A DNA stretch of 64,000 nt, taken from NCBI GenBank assembly GCA_963712905.1, contig CAVQJU010000001.1:186001-250000 (forward strand). The letters are read 5' to 3'. The stretch is from CAVQJU01 sp963712905 (GTDB lineage: Bacteria > Acidobacteriota > Vicinamibacteria > Vicinamibacterales > CAVVIG01). This document shows, piece by piece, positions 37,857-47,138 of the stretch. The notes below the pieces were generated by a model, which was not told the origin of the DNA, did not search any database, and saw nothing but the letters and a program-made list of their open reading frames with translations. The position numbers and the translations under genes are program-made. The first letter of the stretch is position 1, and each line of letters begins with the position of its first letter.

Positions 37857-39278
37857 TCAGGCGCGGGCGTGCCCGCTCACCTCGGCGCCTGCCTTCCGAT
37901 CCAGGCTGAGGCAGTCCACGACAGCCAGGCCGGCGATGATCGACACCATCGCAAAAGCAAAGTGAAAATCCGCGAGCGTCGGCGCCGACGATAGCCCGCC
38001 GCGCAGCCATGCGGCGATCCGCAGCATCACGGCGCCGACCGCGACGCCCATGCCCATGCTCATTTGTGTCATGACCGTAAAGAAGCTGTTCGCCGAGCTC
38101 ATCTGCGACTGGGAGACGTCCACAAACGCCAGCGTGCTGATGCTGGTGAACTGCATCGAGCGGGACAGGCCGTGCGCGAAGAGCAGGGCGATCGTGAGCG
38201 CCGTCGGCGTGTTCGGGGTGAGCAAGGCGAAGGAGCCGATCAGCGCAGCCGTGACGAGCCCGTTGACGACCAGCACCCGCCGAAAGCCAAAGCCTCGAAG
38301 AATAGGAGTGGTCGCGGGCTTCATGAACAGGTTGCCGGCGAACATCGCCAGGACCAGCAGTCCTGAACGAAAGGCATTCAGGCCGAACGCGACCTGAAAC
38401 ATGAGCGGAAGAAGAAACGGCGACACGCTGATCGCCAGCCGGAACAGCGATCCGCCCCAGATGACGACCGCAAAGGTCCGCTGCTTGAGCGCGTCGAACT
38501 GGATGAGCGGGTGGTCCGTTCGGCGCATGTGCCACACGCTGGCAAAGCCGGCGACCGCGCCGTACCCGAGAAACAATCCGGTGGTCGCCCACCGGACGTT
38601 CTGCTGCCCGAGAAGCTCCAGCGAGTACATGATCGACGTGCACGCGGATCCAGCCAGCGCAAATCCCAGCCAGTCGAACCGCCGGCCGTGCCCGGGTGCA
38701 TTTGTGATCCAGACCAACGCGAGCGCGATGCCGATGATGCCGAGAGGCACGTTCAAGAAGAATATCCAGCGCCACGAGGAATATGTGGTGATGAAGCCGC
38801 CGACCGGGGGACCGATGACCGGCGCGGCCAATCCGGGCCACGTGATGTAGGCGATCGAGCGCACCAGGTCCTTCTTCTCCGTCGTCCGCAGAACGACCAG
38901 CCTGCCGACAGGCACCATCAGGGCGCCGCCCATGCCCTGCAGAACTCTGGCTGCCGTGAATTCCCTGAGGCCGTTGCTCATGCCGCAGAGAATCGACGCG
39001 AGCGTGAACAGGCCAATCGCCGACGCAAACACCGTTCTGGCGCCCAGTCGATCAGCCGCCCACCCGCTGACCGGGATGAACACGGCCAGTGTCAACATGT
39101 ACGCGGTCATGCCGACATTCAGATCGACAGGGCTGACGCCGAACGTCTGCGCCATCTGAGGCAGGGCCGTGGCAATCACGGTCCCGTCCAGGTTCTCCAT
39201 GAAGAAGGCACCGGCGACAAGCAGCGCAACGAGCGTGGAGGCGGGAACCCCCGGTTTGGTTGGAATGGACATCGCCAC
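37857..39278 (-). CDS. MFS exporter, DHA2 (EmrB/QacA) type
   Basis: 473 residues, 14 predicted transmembrane helices. Motif C-like and A-like regions: MENLDGTVIATALPQM, PVSGWAADRLGARTVFA and LQGMGGALMVPVGRLVVL. VIGPPVGGFITTYSSWRWIF is typical of DHA2. Probably exports drugs or other toxic compounds through the inner membrane by proton antiport. It lies upstream of the DGPF and ECF42 genes on the same strand, so the sigma factor may control it. Confidence 0.9.
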   Translation of the reverse strand: MAMSIPTKPGVPASTLVALLVAGAFFMENLDGTVIATALPQMAQTFGVSPVDLNVGMTAYMLTLAVFIPVSGWAADRLGARTVFASAIGLFTLASILCGMSNGLREFTAARVLQGMGGALMVPVGRLVVLRTTEKKDLVRSIAYITWPGLAAPVIGPPVGGFITTYSSWRWIFFLNVPLGIIGIALALVWITNAPGHGRRFDWLGFALAGSACTSIMYSLELLGQQNVRWATTGLFLGYGAVAGFASVWHMRRTDHPLIQFDALKQRTFAVVIWGGSLFRLAISVSPFLLPLMFQVAFGLNAFRSGLLVLAMFAGNLFMKPATTPILRGFGFRRVLVVNGLVTAALIGSFALLTPNTPTALTIALLFAHGLSRSMQFTSISTLAFVDVSQSQMSSANSFFTVMTQMSMGMGVAVGAVMLRIAAWLRGGLSSAPTLADFHFAFAMVSIIAGLAVVDCLSLDRKAGAEVSGHARA

Positions 39279-39281
39279 GCG

Positions 39282-39667
39282 TCAGCGAGCGATTGTACAG
39301 GCCGCCGCCGATAGCGCAAGCGCCGCGCAGAGCGCGGCGAGCGCGACTACGACGAGGCGTCGAACGATACGATACGCGGACGCGTTCACCGCCGACAAGC
39401 GGCCCGTTGGCGCATGACGCACGACGACTGCCTCCACTGCATCGACTCCGTCCACGCAGACGACTTCGGCGCTCGCCATCACCCTGAGCTGACCGGAGTC
39501 CGCGCCCGAGGTCTTGCGCAGGCATCTCCGAAGTCGTTGCGCGTGCTCGCGCGTCGCCAGAACGCAAGACGATGAGAACGCGTCTGGCCGCGCCGGAGGG
39601 CGTCGACAGCGGCGGCGCGCGCGGCGCTGGCCGTCGCCGCGATGACGAGATCGACGGTTCGGATCAT
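39282..39667 (-). CDS. conserved hypothetical protein, frame-disrupted, C-terminal TM helix
   Basis: The N-terminal part MIRTVDLVIAATASAARAAA and VDALRR is in one frame, and the remainder (LRVMASAEVVCVDGVDAVEA, VVVRHAPTGRLSAVNASAYR) in another, with a break near 39590. A hydrophobic helix IVRRLVVVALAALCAALALS ends the protein. The ATG overlaps the peroxidase stop by ATGA. A short Rossmann-like start is suggested but no family is certain. Confidence 0.5.
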
Positions 39668-40909
39668 TGCGTGCGCCTCGCCGCAGCAGCGTTCGCTGAC
39701 AACGACGGGATCCGCTCAGCGTCCGCAAGAACGCTTCGAGCTGGCGCAGTTCGACCGGTTTCAGCCGCAGCGGCCGCAATTCGCTGTGGCCCGTCGCTGC
39801 GGCGGGCGCACGGTTGTAGTGATCGAGCACCTCGGCGAGCGTCGCGAACTGCCCCGCGTCCATGTACGGCGCGCGTTCGGCCACGTTCCGCAGCGACGGC
39901 ACTTTGTAGGCGCGGTCGAGCGTGTGTTCGCCCGTCACGATGAACTCGAGCTCGGAACATCGCTCGCGCGCGTCACTCCACTGGCTCCGACAATTGAATT
40001 CGTCGCTCAGCACCGCCGTCGCGCCGGTCAGCCGCCCGTGGTCAATCGCGAGCTCCGGCCGCGGCGGCACGCCCGTGTTGTGGAATTCGTTGCTGGTGAG
40101 CAGCGGTCCGTTGTGGCACTGCGTGCAGTTCGCCTTGCCGATGAACAGCCGCAAGCCCGCGATTTCGTCGTCCGTCAGAATGTTCGGCCTGACTGCCCGG
40201 TCGTCAATGCGGCGACGTACTTGTCGAAGCGAGATGCCCCGAACTCGATCCGCCGCTCGTAGGCGGCGATCGCTTTGCCGATGTTGACGAACACACGGGT
40301 CACGTCGTCGCGCTGCGCGCTGCTCAGCGCACTCCACGCCGAAGCGGCGTCTCGATCTGCGACGGGACCTGCGGATCGAGCGACGCCAGAGAGATCCGGC
40401 AGCGGCCCGAAGATCTGCTCGTACTCCCGAGCGTAGGAGTCGGCGACGACGTGCGCGTACTGCGCGCGCGTGCCGCCGTGCTCAACCGGACTCTCCAGGG
40501 GACCGAGTGCCTGCGCCCAGAGGCTGTCTTTCCGGCCATCCCAGAACAGAAACGGCGATCGCGCCATGCCGGCGATCGGCATGGTGCGCCTGGCGGTGGT
40601 GCCGACGCCGTTTGCGAGTGCGATCCCGTCCTGGAAGCCGCGATCGGGCTGGTGGCACGTGCTGCACGCGACACGGCCGTTGGAGCTCAGCCGCGTGTCG
40701 AAGAACAGCCGCCGGCCGAGATCCGCGGCTCGCGGATCATCGGCAACGCGATTCGTGGGATCTCGAGGGAGTGACTCGAGCTCGGCGAGCGACATCGATC
40801 GGAGCTCCTCGAGCTGCGCGCTCGTCCAACCGCCGCGGCCCGATGCCGTGACAGTCGCGATCGTCGCCAACAGGACCAATACGGTTGCTGCAAAGATGCG
40901 GTTCGTCAT
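39664..40909 (-). CDS. di-haem cytochrome c peroxidase / MauG-like protein (frame-disrupted)
   Basis: Periplasmic di-haem protein. Signal peptide MTNRIFAATVLVLLATIATV. Haem motifs CSTCH at residues 82-86 and CTQCH in IGKANCTQCHNGPLLTSNEF. GRRLFFDTRLSSNGRVACST and LDRAYKVPSLRNVAERAPYM are typical, the latter with the conserved Arg-Asn-Val. The frame changes near 40190 (after TTGQSGR) and again near 39710; the exact C-terminus is uncertain. Downstream of, and probably cotranscribed with, the FixH-like lipoprotein. It reduces peroxides or oxidises a partner protein. Confidence 0.85.
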
Positions 40910-40924
40910 GGCAGCGGACTCGAA

Positions 40925-41377
40925 TCACAGACCCAGGTTGAACGTGACCGTGTCCGCACCGCGGGAACCCGCGATCGCGAGCTTGAACTCCCACCAGCCG
41001 CCCATGTTGAAGCGCACGCCTTCGATCTCGTAGATGCCGTCGCCGAGGTTCCTGGTCACGCGTGGCCGCGTCGGCAGCCCGTGACCGTGCTGCGGCATAC
41101 CACCGTCGATCGAGATCTGCGCCTCGTCGATCGCGCGCCCTTCGGCATCGCGGACGGTGACGCGGACGGTTTGCATCTGTCGGGGACGCAGGGGCTTGGC
41201 AGGCTCGAGCGTGGCAACGTAGCGGCCTCCGGCTGACGGACGCGGGCCCAACCCGAACTCGCTCGCCGCCGGCCGCTTCGCGCCGGTGCCGTGGATCATC
41301 ATCATCGCGTGGCTGCACGCGGTCATGCTGATCGCGACTGCCAGGGTCGCGAGCGTGAGCACGGTTCGCCGGATCAT
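40925..41377 (-). CDS. FixH/YtkA-like lipoprotein
   Basis: Lipoprotein signal MIRRTVLTLATLAVAISMTA with Cys21, followed by a Met/His-rich SHAMMMIHGTG. The beta-sandwich domain contains VRVTVRDAEGRAIDEAQISI, then DGGMPQHGHGLPTRPRVTRN and YEIEGVRFNMGGWWEFKLAI, the hallmark of FixH-like/YtkA proteins. The His and Met residues could bind copper. Pairs of this family with di-haem peroxidases recur in bacteria; here only 15 bp separate them. Start ATG 41377 chosen for the signal peptide (in-frame ATG at 41407). Confidence 0.8.
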   Translation of the reverse strand: MIRRTVLTLATLAVAISMTACSHAMMMIHGTGAKRPAASEFGLGPRPSAGGRYVATLEPAKPLRPRQMQTVRVTVRDAEGRAIDEAQISIDGGMPQHGHGLPTRPRVTRNLGDGIYEIEGVRFNMGGWWEFKLAIAGSRGADTVTFNLGL

Positions 41378-41615
41378 CGATTTTTCGATACGCTGGGTGT
41401 CTCTCATCGCCGTCTCCGAATGTCAGCGCGGCGGTGATCGCCGCGGTGTGATTCGAAGAGTAGCGAGCGCACCGGCGTCGGGGATTGAACGCTCAGGTCA
41501 AAGTTCTTGAACGTAGCGGCTATGTCTTGAATAGACCGGCTACGGAGGGCGCCGCACCCGCTGGTAGAATGCCTGCCTGTCCTACACACCCAACAACGAA
41601 GCGCCGTATCGCTGG

Positions 41616-42437
41616 TTGAGCGTTCCGCGCTGGTACTTGTGGGAGGGAGGCTTCCTCCTCACGGCCAGAGCTCAGGGCGTCGTGCCCGCTCACGCACACC
41701 ACGCGATTCAGATCGTCATCGCGCTCGACGGATGCGTCGCCATCGCCGGCAGCGACGGTGAATGGCGTGAGGCGCGAGGCATCGTCGTGCGGCCGGACGC
41801 CGAGCACTCCTTTGACTGCAACGGCGCCTTCGGGGTGATGGTGTTCGTGGATCCGGAGTCCAGCGAAGGCGCCTGGTTGTCGACGTCGCTTCGGCAGGAC
41901 ATCACGATCGTCCCGGACACCCGGCTGGATTCGATTGTGCCGGCGCTTCGCACGTTCGCAGAACAGCCCGATGAATCCGCGGATATCGCGCCGCTCGTTC
42001 GCCAGTGCATCCAGGGCTTGAGACCCGGCCTCGCGCCAACTCGCCGGTTGGATTCGCGCGTGACGACCGTGCTCGACGCGATTCGAGCATCCGACGACCT
42101 GCGGATGTCGCTGGATCAAGCGGCGGACAAGGCCTGTCTGTCGTCGACGCGTTTTGCCCACCTGTTCAAGGATCAGGTCGGCCTTCCGTTCAGCCGGTAC
42201 ATGCTGTGGCGCAAGTTGACGCGAGCCATGGTCGCCATCGCGTCCGAGGGCACGATTGCGGCCGCGGCACACGCAGCCGACTTCGCGGATGCCGCACACC
42301 TGACGCGGACGTTCTACCAGATGGTCGGCATGGCCCCGTCGGTGTTGATGCGTGGCGACTTCATCGAGATCCCCTCGCCGTTCAACACGTTGCCGGGGGA
42401 TGTCGCCCGGCCCCTGTTTCCGCGACCGACCGAATAG
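41616..42437 (+). CDS. AraC family transcriptional regulator
   Basis: 273 residues. N-terminal cupin-like sensor (GVVPAHAHHAIQIVIALDG, VVRPDAEHSFDC) and C-terminal double helix-turn-helix (LDQAADKACLSSTRFAHLFK, FADAAHLTRTFYQMVGMAPS). The only good in-frame start is TTG 41616 (LSVPRWYLWEGGFLL). Divergent from the FixH-like/peroxidase operon, so it may regulate it; also 107 bp upstream of the metallothionein-like gene. Confidence 0.87.
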   Translation: MSVPRWYLWEGGFLLTARAQGVVPAHAHHAIQIVIALDGCVAIAGSDGEWREARGIVVRPDAEHSFDCNGAFGVMVFVDPESSEGAWLSTSLRQDITIVPDTRLDSIVPALRTFAEQPDESADIAPLVRQCIQGLRPGLAPTRRLDSRVTTVLDAIRASDDLRMSLDQAADKACLSSTRFAHLFKDQVGLPFSRYMLWRKLTRAMVAIASEGTIAAAAHAADFADAAHLTRTFYQMVGMAPSVLMRGDFIEIPSPFNTLPGDVARPLFPRPTE

Positions 42438-42543
42438 CCGATTCGTTCAACGACAATAGCTGCTCCATCCAATCCCCGCGACCCGCCGGGATGAGAGACT
42501 CCGTTTCGTTGACATGACGTCAACCTCAGAAAAGGAGCTTCTC

Positions 42544-42729
42544 ATGACCACTCAATCGAACGTCTGCGTATGCGAGACCTGCGTCGGGACCCAGTGCACC
42601 TGCGGCTGCCAGAATCCCGCGCCGGTGCCGACCGCTTCGTGCCAGTGCGGTGAGGTCTGCAACTGCGGCGAGGGGTGCAACTGCACCGGCTGCCAGCACG
42701 CGAACGCGCGCATCCTCGAGAGCCGGTGA
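42544..42729 (+). CDS. metallothionein-like cysteine-rich protein
   Basis: 61 residues with 13 cysteines arranged in CxC and CxxC clusters: NVCVCETCVGTQCTCGC, then a Pro/Ala/Thr hinge, then CQCGEVCNCGEGCNCTGC. Two Cys-rich lobes joined by a short linker is the layout of small metallothioneins that bind Zn, Cd or Cu(I). A single His (QHANA) lies at the C-terminal end. AAGGAG six bases before ATG 42544 supports the start. The next gene (MDR dehydrogenase) begins 5 bp after its stop, so both are likely cotranscribed. Too short for many gene finders. Confidence 0.78.
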   Translation: MTTQSNVCVCETCVGTQCTCGCQNPAPVPTASCQCGEVCNCGEGCNCTGCQHANARILESR

Positions 42730-42734
42730 TCAGG

Positions 42735-43697
42735 ATGAAAGCCATCGTCCGAGAGACGTACGGACCGCCCGACGTGCTGCACCTTGAAGAGGTGTCAATG
42801 CCGACACTCGGTGACGGCGACGTGTTGGTCAGAGTCCGCGCAGCATCCGCGAACGCAGGCGATTGGCATCTGCTACGCGGGACGCCATTTCCAATTCGTC
42901 TCGTCGCCGGACTTCGCATACCCAAGTTCAAGATCATCGGCACCGACGTCGCCGGTCGCGTCGAAGCAGTCGGCCGGAACGTCACCCGGTTCCGTCCCGG
43001 CGACGAGGTATTCGGGGAACTGTCCAGATGCGGCTTCGGTGCGTATGCGGAATTCGTGGCTGCACCGGAGAAAGCGCTGGCGTTGAAGCCGGCCAACCTG
43101 TCCTTCGAGGAAGCTGCGACGTTACCGACCGCCGGCTGCACGGCGCTTCAAGGTCTTCGGAAGGGACGGATACAACGAGCACAGCGGGTACTCATTAACG
43201 GTGCATCCGGCGGCGTCGGAACGTTCGCGGTCCAGATTGCCAAAGCCTTCGGAGCCGAGGTGACCGCCGTCTGCAGCACGAGGAACGTGGACATGGTGCG
43301 CTCGATTGGTGCAGACCACGTGATCGACTACACGAAGGACGATTTCGCGACTCACGGCCACCGATACGACTTGATCCTGGCGGCCAATGGAGACCGGTCC
43401 ATTTGGGACTACAGGCGTGCGCTGACGGCTGACGGCTGCTACGCGATGACTGGCGGCTCGAATCGCCAGTTGACCGACGCCCTGCTGCTCGGACCACTGC
43501 TTTCGATCGGGCGTCAACAGTTCGGAAACGTATTAGTGAAGCCCAACCAGGCTGACCTGCTGGTGCTGAAGGAACTCTGCGAAACTGGAAAGATGCGACC
43601 CGTGATTGACCGCCGATTCGCGCTGAGCGATGTTTCCTCCGCCGTTCGCTACGTCGAGGACGGACATGCACGAGGGAAGGTCGTCGTCACGGTTTGA
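42735..43697 (+). CDS. MDR family NAD(P)-dependent oxidoreductase (quinone oxidoreductase-like)
   Basis: 320 residues, starts MKAIVRETYGPPDVLHLEEV. Catalytic domain signatures ASANAGDWHLLRG and KIIGTDVAGRVEAVGRNVTR; nucleotide-binding GASGGVGTFAVQIAKAFGAE. No catalytic or structural zinc cysteine cluster is seen, so it resembles zinc-independent quinone oxidoreductases. Probable reduction of quinones or unsaturated carbonyls with NADPH. Linked to the metallothionein-like gene. Confidence 0.9.
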   Translation: MKAIVRETYGPPDVLHLEEVSMPTLGDGDVLVRVRAASANAGDWHLLRGTPFPIRLVAGLRIPKFKIIGTDVAGRVEAVGRNVTRFRPGDEVFGELSRCGFGAYAEFVAAPEKALALKPANLSFEEAATLPTAGCTALQGLRKGRIQRAQRVLINGASGGVGTFAVQIAKAFGAEVTAVCSTRNVDMVRSIGADHVIDYTKDDFATHGHRYDLILAANGDRSIWDYRRALTADGCYAMTGGSNRQLTDALLLGPLLSIGRQQFGNVLVKPNQADLLVLKELCETGKMRPVIDRRFALSDVSSAVRYVEDGHARGKVVVTV

Positions 43698-43887
43698 GCG
43701 TGCTTTGCCACTTCGGTGACGCTGCCAATCACCTCTAGCGATGGCCACGCGCGAAGTGGCGGAACAACGTGCCTTTCATCACGCCTCCATCGGTCACTCG
43801 CGGGCGAAGCTCAGTGCCCGTGGCGGCTATACTGGAAGACGCTCGCAATTGCGGCAACTGAACGAGGTCGACCTGAAGAAACTCCCT

Positions 43888-44736
43888 GTGAACGCGTTGC
43901 CGATACGCCAGGTGTGGATTGCGGCGGTGCTGCTGACCATGACGGCGCCATCGGTCGCGTACGCCCAGAACATCGGCAGCGCCGCTCCGCCGGCGGCCAC
44001 TTCGCCGATCGCGCGTGTCGCCGTTGATCTGGCGGCCGGTGCCTTCGATCGCGCGCTGCCGTTCGACATTCCCTTCTTCATCACCGGACGGCCGCCAGTC
44101 GGTACGACGAATCTCGAAGTCCAGTACGCCGCCGTGCCCGCATCGGGCGATCTGTCGGCGCTCGTCTGGCTGCCGCAGGATGGGGCCCGGTGGCAGCCCG
44201 ACGCGCCGTCGACGGCCGACGACACGTTCCTCGTGCTCGTGAACGCGCCGCTGGAGCCGGGACGAGCGTACCGCATGCGCTTCGTCGCCCGCGGCGAAGG
44301 CTCAGAGACGGTGACGAAGTTCGCCGACGGCCGAACGGCGCAGAAGAATTACGTGAGCGTCGATGCCGGCGTGCTGTTCGCCGGCGACATCAGCATCGGC
44401 GCTCTCTATGTCGGCACGAACATCTACTTCAGACCGATCAACAAGGACGCTCCGCTGAACGGCGCCGGCCTTGGCCGGCGGCTCGCGTTGACCGTCGGTC
44501 TCACCATCTCGAGCGTTGCCGACGAGAACCACCGCACCAGATCGGATCTGTTCTGGCACCAGTCGCTGGTCCTTGGCGCCGGCTATCGCCTCACTTCGTC
44601 GCTGCGGGGCGGGGGCGGCGTGCTCGTCTTTCAGCAGGCCGATCCCAATCCGCTCGTCACGCAGAAGAGCGCCGCGGCTACATGGTACGCGTCGTTCTCG
44701 CTCGACCTCGACCTCCTGCGCGGGGTGGCGCGGTGA
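43888..44736 (+). CDS. exported protein, probable outer-membrane beta-barrel
   Basis: 282 residues from GTG 43888 (VNALPIRQVWIAAVLLTMTA, ending VAYAQ), a signal peptide; an in-frame ATG at 43741 would place it internally. The mature part alternates polar and hydrophobic residues (ALYVGTNIYFRPINK, LALTVGLTISSV, SLVLGAGYRLTSSLRGGGG, YASFSLDLDLLRG), as in small outer-membrane barrels. No family recognised. Its stop overlaps the following Ig-repeat lipoprotein start by 4 bp (GTGA), so the two probably act together at the cell surface. Confidence 0.65.
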   Translation: MNALPIRQVWIAAVLLTMTAPSVAYAQNIGSAAPPAATSPIARVAVDLAAGAFDRALPFDIPFFITGRPPVGTTNLEVQYAAVPASGDLSALVWLPQDGARWQPDAPSTADDTFLVLVNAPLEPGRAYRMRFVARGEGSETVTKFADGRTAQKNYVSVDAGVLFAGDISIGALYVGTNIYFRPINKDAPLNGAGLGRRLALTVGLTISSVADENHRTRSDLFWHQSLVLGAGYRLTSSLRGGGGVLVFQQADPNPLVTQKSAAATWYASFSLDLDLLRGVAR

Positions 44737-46325
44737 GGCTCCTGCTGTGCGTCCTCGCGCTCGCGACCGTGGCGACAACAGCGTGCCACAGGCCGGATGA
44801 CTACCTGCTCTCACCGACGCTCGCCGACGAGGTGCTGAGCGTGACGCTCTCCACGACATCGATTCCGGCGGATGGCATCTCGCGCACGACGATCACGGCG
44901 CAGATCGATCCGCGCACCGATTACGACAAGCGGACCGTCACGTTCGCGACGACCGCCGGCACGCTCATCGCCGATGGTCAGCAGGGCACGACGATCACCG
45001 TCACGGCTGATACGACCGGCAAGGCGGTCGTCGACCTGCGCAGCTCGACGACGGCGACGACGGCGCGCGTCGATGTGTCGGTGGCCACCATCGCGCGCAC
45101 CGCGTCGGTGCAGTTCGTCCAGCTGACACGCGATCAGGTGTACGGTCTCTCCGTCAGCAGCTACTCGGTGCCGGCGGACGGCTTCTCGACGTCGGTGATC
45201 ACTGTCACGCTGAAGCGTCTCGGGACCGTCGATCAGCGCGCCGTCAAGTTCGAGACGTCGGCTGGCACGTTTGTCGCCTCCGGCCAGACGCTGTCGCGCT
45301 CCGTCACGCTCACTGCCGGCGCGAGCGGCGTCGTCGTCGCCGAACTGCGCAGTGATTCCCCGGGGACGGCGTACGTGCGCATCACGGCGCTCGACACGGT
45401 GGAGGAGTTCCAGATAGCGTTCGTCGCGCTGACGCAGTCGGATGCCTTCGACGTGGCGGTCGACCGCACGTCCATTCCCGCGGACGGTTTCTCGAGCGCC
45501 GCGATCACCGCGACGCTGAAGCGTCCGGGCGGTACGACCCAGCAGCGCACGTTCAAGTTCGAGACCTCGGCAGGCACCCTCATCGCGACGGGACAGGCGA
45601 GCGGCCGCTCGGTGAGCGTGGTCGCCGATGCCACGGGCAGGGCCACCGTGGACCTGCAGAGTGACAAGTCGGCGGGATCCGCACGCGTGCGCGTGACCGC
45701 GTACGACCTGCCGTTCGAGTTCACCGTGAACTTCACGTCGGCGAACCCGTCCAATGTCGTCACCGTCACGACAGGCGGATCCGCGCCGGCCGACGGCATG
45801 TCCACGATCCTCGTGACCGCCACTGTGGCGTCCAACCTGCCGTCCGGACGCCGGCTCGTCACGTTCAGGACGACGCTCGGCACGGTGACGCCGGGGGCCA
45901 TCGAGGCGGACGGCAGCAACACGGCACGGGCGACGCTCACCAGCACCACCGTCGGTGAGGCGCGCGTCACGGCAACCGTCGACGGGGTCACCGCTGAAAC
46001 GTCGGCGCAGTTCACGGCGGCATACCCCGATCGCGTGTTCGTCGCGCCGGACGCTTCGACGCTTCAGACGGGCGGCAGCACGACCATCCGCGTCACGCTC
46101 GTACGTACGATCGGCAGCGTCAGCTCGCCGCTCGTCGTGATCTACAGCGCGACGACGAGCACCGGCGCGTCGATCGGCAGCTTCAGCCGCGTCGCGCTCG
46201 CGTCCGGCGGCGCTTCCACGGCGACGTTCAATCTCGGCACGACCGCCTATCTCGGGCCCGTCACCATTACCGCGACCGTTGAAGGCGGCACGTCGGGAAC
46301 CGCCGTGATTCAGATCACGCCGTAG
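44733..46325 (+). CDS. lipoprotein with five tandem Ig-like (invasin-type) repeats
   Basis: 530 residues from GTG 44733. Lipobox ATVATTAC (Cys18). Five beta-sandwich repeats of about 95 residues follow, each with a PADGxS-type opening: STTSIPADGISRTTITAQI, SSYSVPADGFSTSVITVTL, DRTSIPADGFSSAAITATL, GGSAPADGMSTILVTATV and a diverged fifth. FKFETSAGTLIATGQ recurs between repeats. This is the bacterial Ig-like domain 1 fold of intimin/invasin adhesins. Likely a surface or periplasmic adhesive stalk, coupled to the beta-barrel candidate upstream. Confidence 0.8.
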   Translation: MRLLLCVLALATVATTACHRPDDYLLSPTLADEVLSVTLSTTSIPADGISRTTITAQIDPRTDYDKRTVTFATTAGTLIADGQQGTTITVTADTTGKAVVDLRSSTTATTARVDVSVATIARTASVQFVQLTRDQVYGLSVSSYSVPADGFSTSVITVTLKRLGTVDQRAVKFETSAGTFVASGQTLSRSVTLTAGASGVVVAELRSDSPGTAYVRITALDTVEEFQIAFVALTQSDAFDVAVDRTSIPADGFSSAAITATLKRPGGTTQQRTFKFETSAGTLIATGQASGRSVSVVADATGRATVDLQSDKSAGSARVRVTAYDLPFEFTVNFTSANPSNVVTVTTGGSAPADGMSTILVTATVASNLPSGRRLVTFRTTLGTVTPGAIEADGSNTARATLTSTTVGEARVTATVDGVTAETSAQFTAAYPDRVFVAPDASTLQTGGSTTIRVTLVRTIGSVSSPLVVIYSATTSTGASIGSFSRVALASGGASTATFNLGTTAYLGPVTITATVEGGTSGTAVIQITP

Positions 46326-46644
46326 GCGAGCTGGCGCGATACGGTTGGCCGTGACCTGCACCAGGCTGCCGAAGATCTGTTCGACGGGCGCATCAGCGAT
46401 CGCGGAGATCTTGACGTGTCGCTCATGTGACCTCTCAGCCTCTGTGCGAAGTCATGTTCGGGACTCATCGTGCACTGGGCTCGACGCCCGAGCTCGCTGG
46501 CGGTCTCGAGGTGTCGACCGGCTGCGGCAAAGCGCCATCGCGGTGGTCAAGAACCTGCGCAGGCGGCTGTCGCTTCACAGTTGCTTCACAGTGGCCGTGG
46601 ACGCACCCTGCCGACTTCCGCTAAGCTATTGATTCCACTCGCGC

Positions 46645-46734
46645 GGAGAGATGTCCGAGTGGTTGAAGGAGCACGCTTGGAAAGCGTGTGTAGGGGAAAC
46701 CCTACCGAGGGTTCGAATCCCTCTCTCTCCGCCA
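46645..46734 (+). tRNA. tRNA-Ser (anticodon GGA)
   Basis: Acceptor stem GGAGAGA pairs with TCTCTCC, discriminator G, encoded CCA at 46732-46734. Anticodon loop TTGGAAA gives anticodon GGA at 46679-46681, reading UCC and UCU. A long variable arm (TAGGGGAAACCCTA) marks class II. The T arm is GGGTTCGAATCCC. 90 nt. Its 3' end serves as an integration site. Confidence 0.95.
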
Positions 46735-46736
46735 AT
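46711..46736. repeat. attachment-site repeat in tRNA-Ser 3' end (copy 1)
   Basis: A 26-bp sequence starting GTTCGAATCC and ending CTCCGCCAAT covers the T loop and acceptor 3' side of tRNA-Ser. An exact copy lies at 50764-50789 and a degenerate one at 54571-54591. An integrase fragment begins 10 bp downstream, as expected for attL of a tRNA-targeting element. Confidence 0.75.
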
Positions 46737-46745
46737 TAGCCTGTT

Positions 46746-47138
46746 CTACCCACACGAGTTCGCTGTTTCACTCGCCCCCGTTGCCGCAATGTTGCCACGA
46801 CTCGCGGGAATTCGAGGGGGCTCCAACAGCCGAATCGCGCTTTCAAGGGTTGCCGGACTCAGGTGCATGTACCGCTGCGTCGTCGTCAAATCGGCATGCC
46901 CCGCCAGCTCCTGGATGGCCCGCACGGGCGCCCCGCGCATCGCCAAGTGCGAGCAAAACGTGTCGCGGAGCATGTGCGGCCCGTTGTTGGGGAGCCCCGC
47001 GAGTTGCGCTGCACGTCGAATGAAGCCTTGGACCAATCCCTCGGTCAAAGGCGATCCGTCATCCTGATACAGCACCCTTGGCCCGCGAAGGTGCCGATGC
47101 TCACGAAGCGCAACGGCCAGCCGTGCGGTCATCGGCAC
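46746..47138 (-). pseudogene. tyrosine recombinase/integrase, C-terminal fragment
   Basis: 130 residues of phage-type integrase catalytic domain: NGPHMLRDTFCSHLAMRG (box II His-x-x-Arg), IQELAGHADLTTTQRYMHLS (His and nucleophile Tyr). The N-terminal DNA-binding half and the first catalytic Arg are missing, and the frame abuts the excisionase gene instead. Stop codon lies 10 bp from the att repeat. Inactive by itself unless the missing part is supplied in trans. Confidence 0.8.

Noticed and set aside
41520..42299. 259-residue minus-strand frame
   Set aside because: Overlaps the AraC gene whose sensor and HTH regions are recognisable.
44811..46361. 516-residue minus-strand frame
   Set aside because: Shadow of the Ig-repeat lipoprotein; repetitive Arg-rich sequence mirrors the repeats of the real gene.
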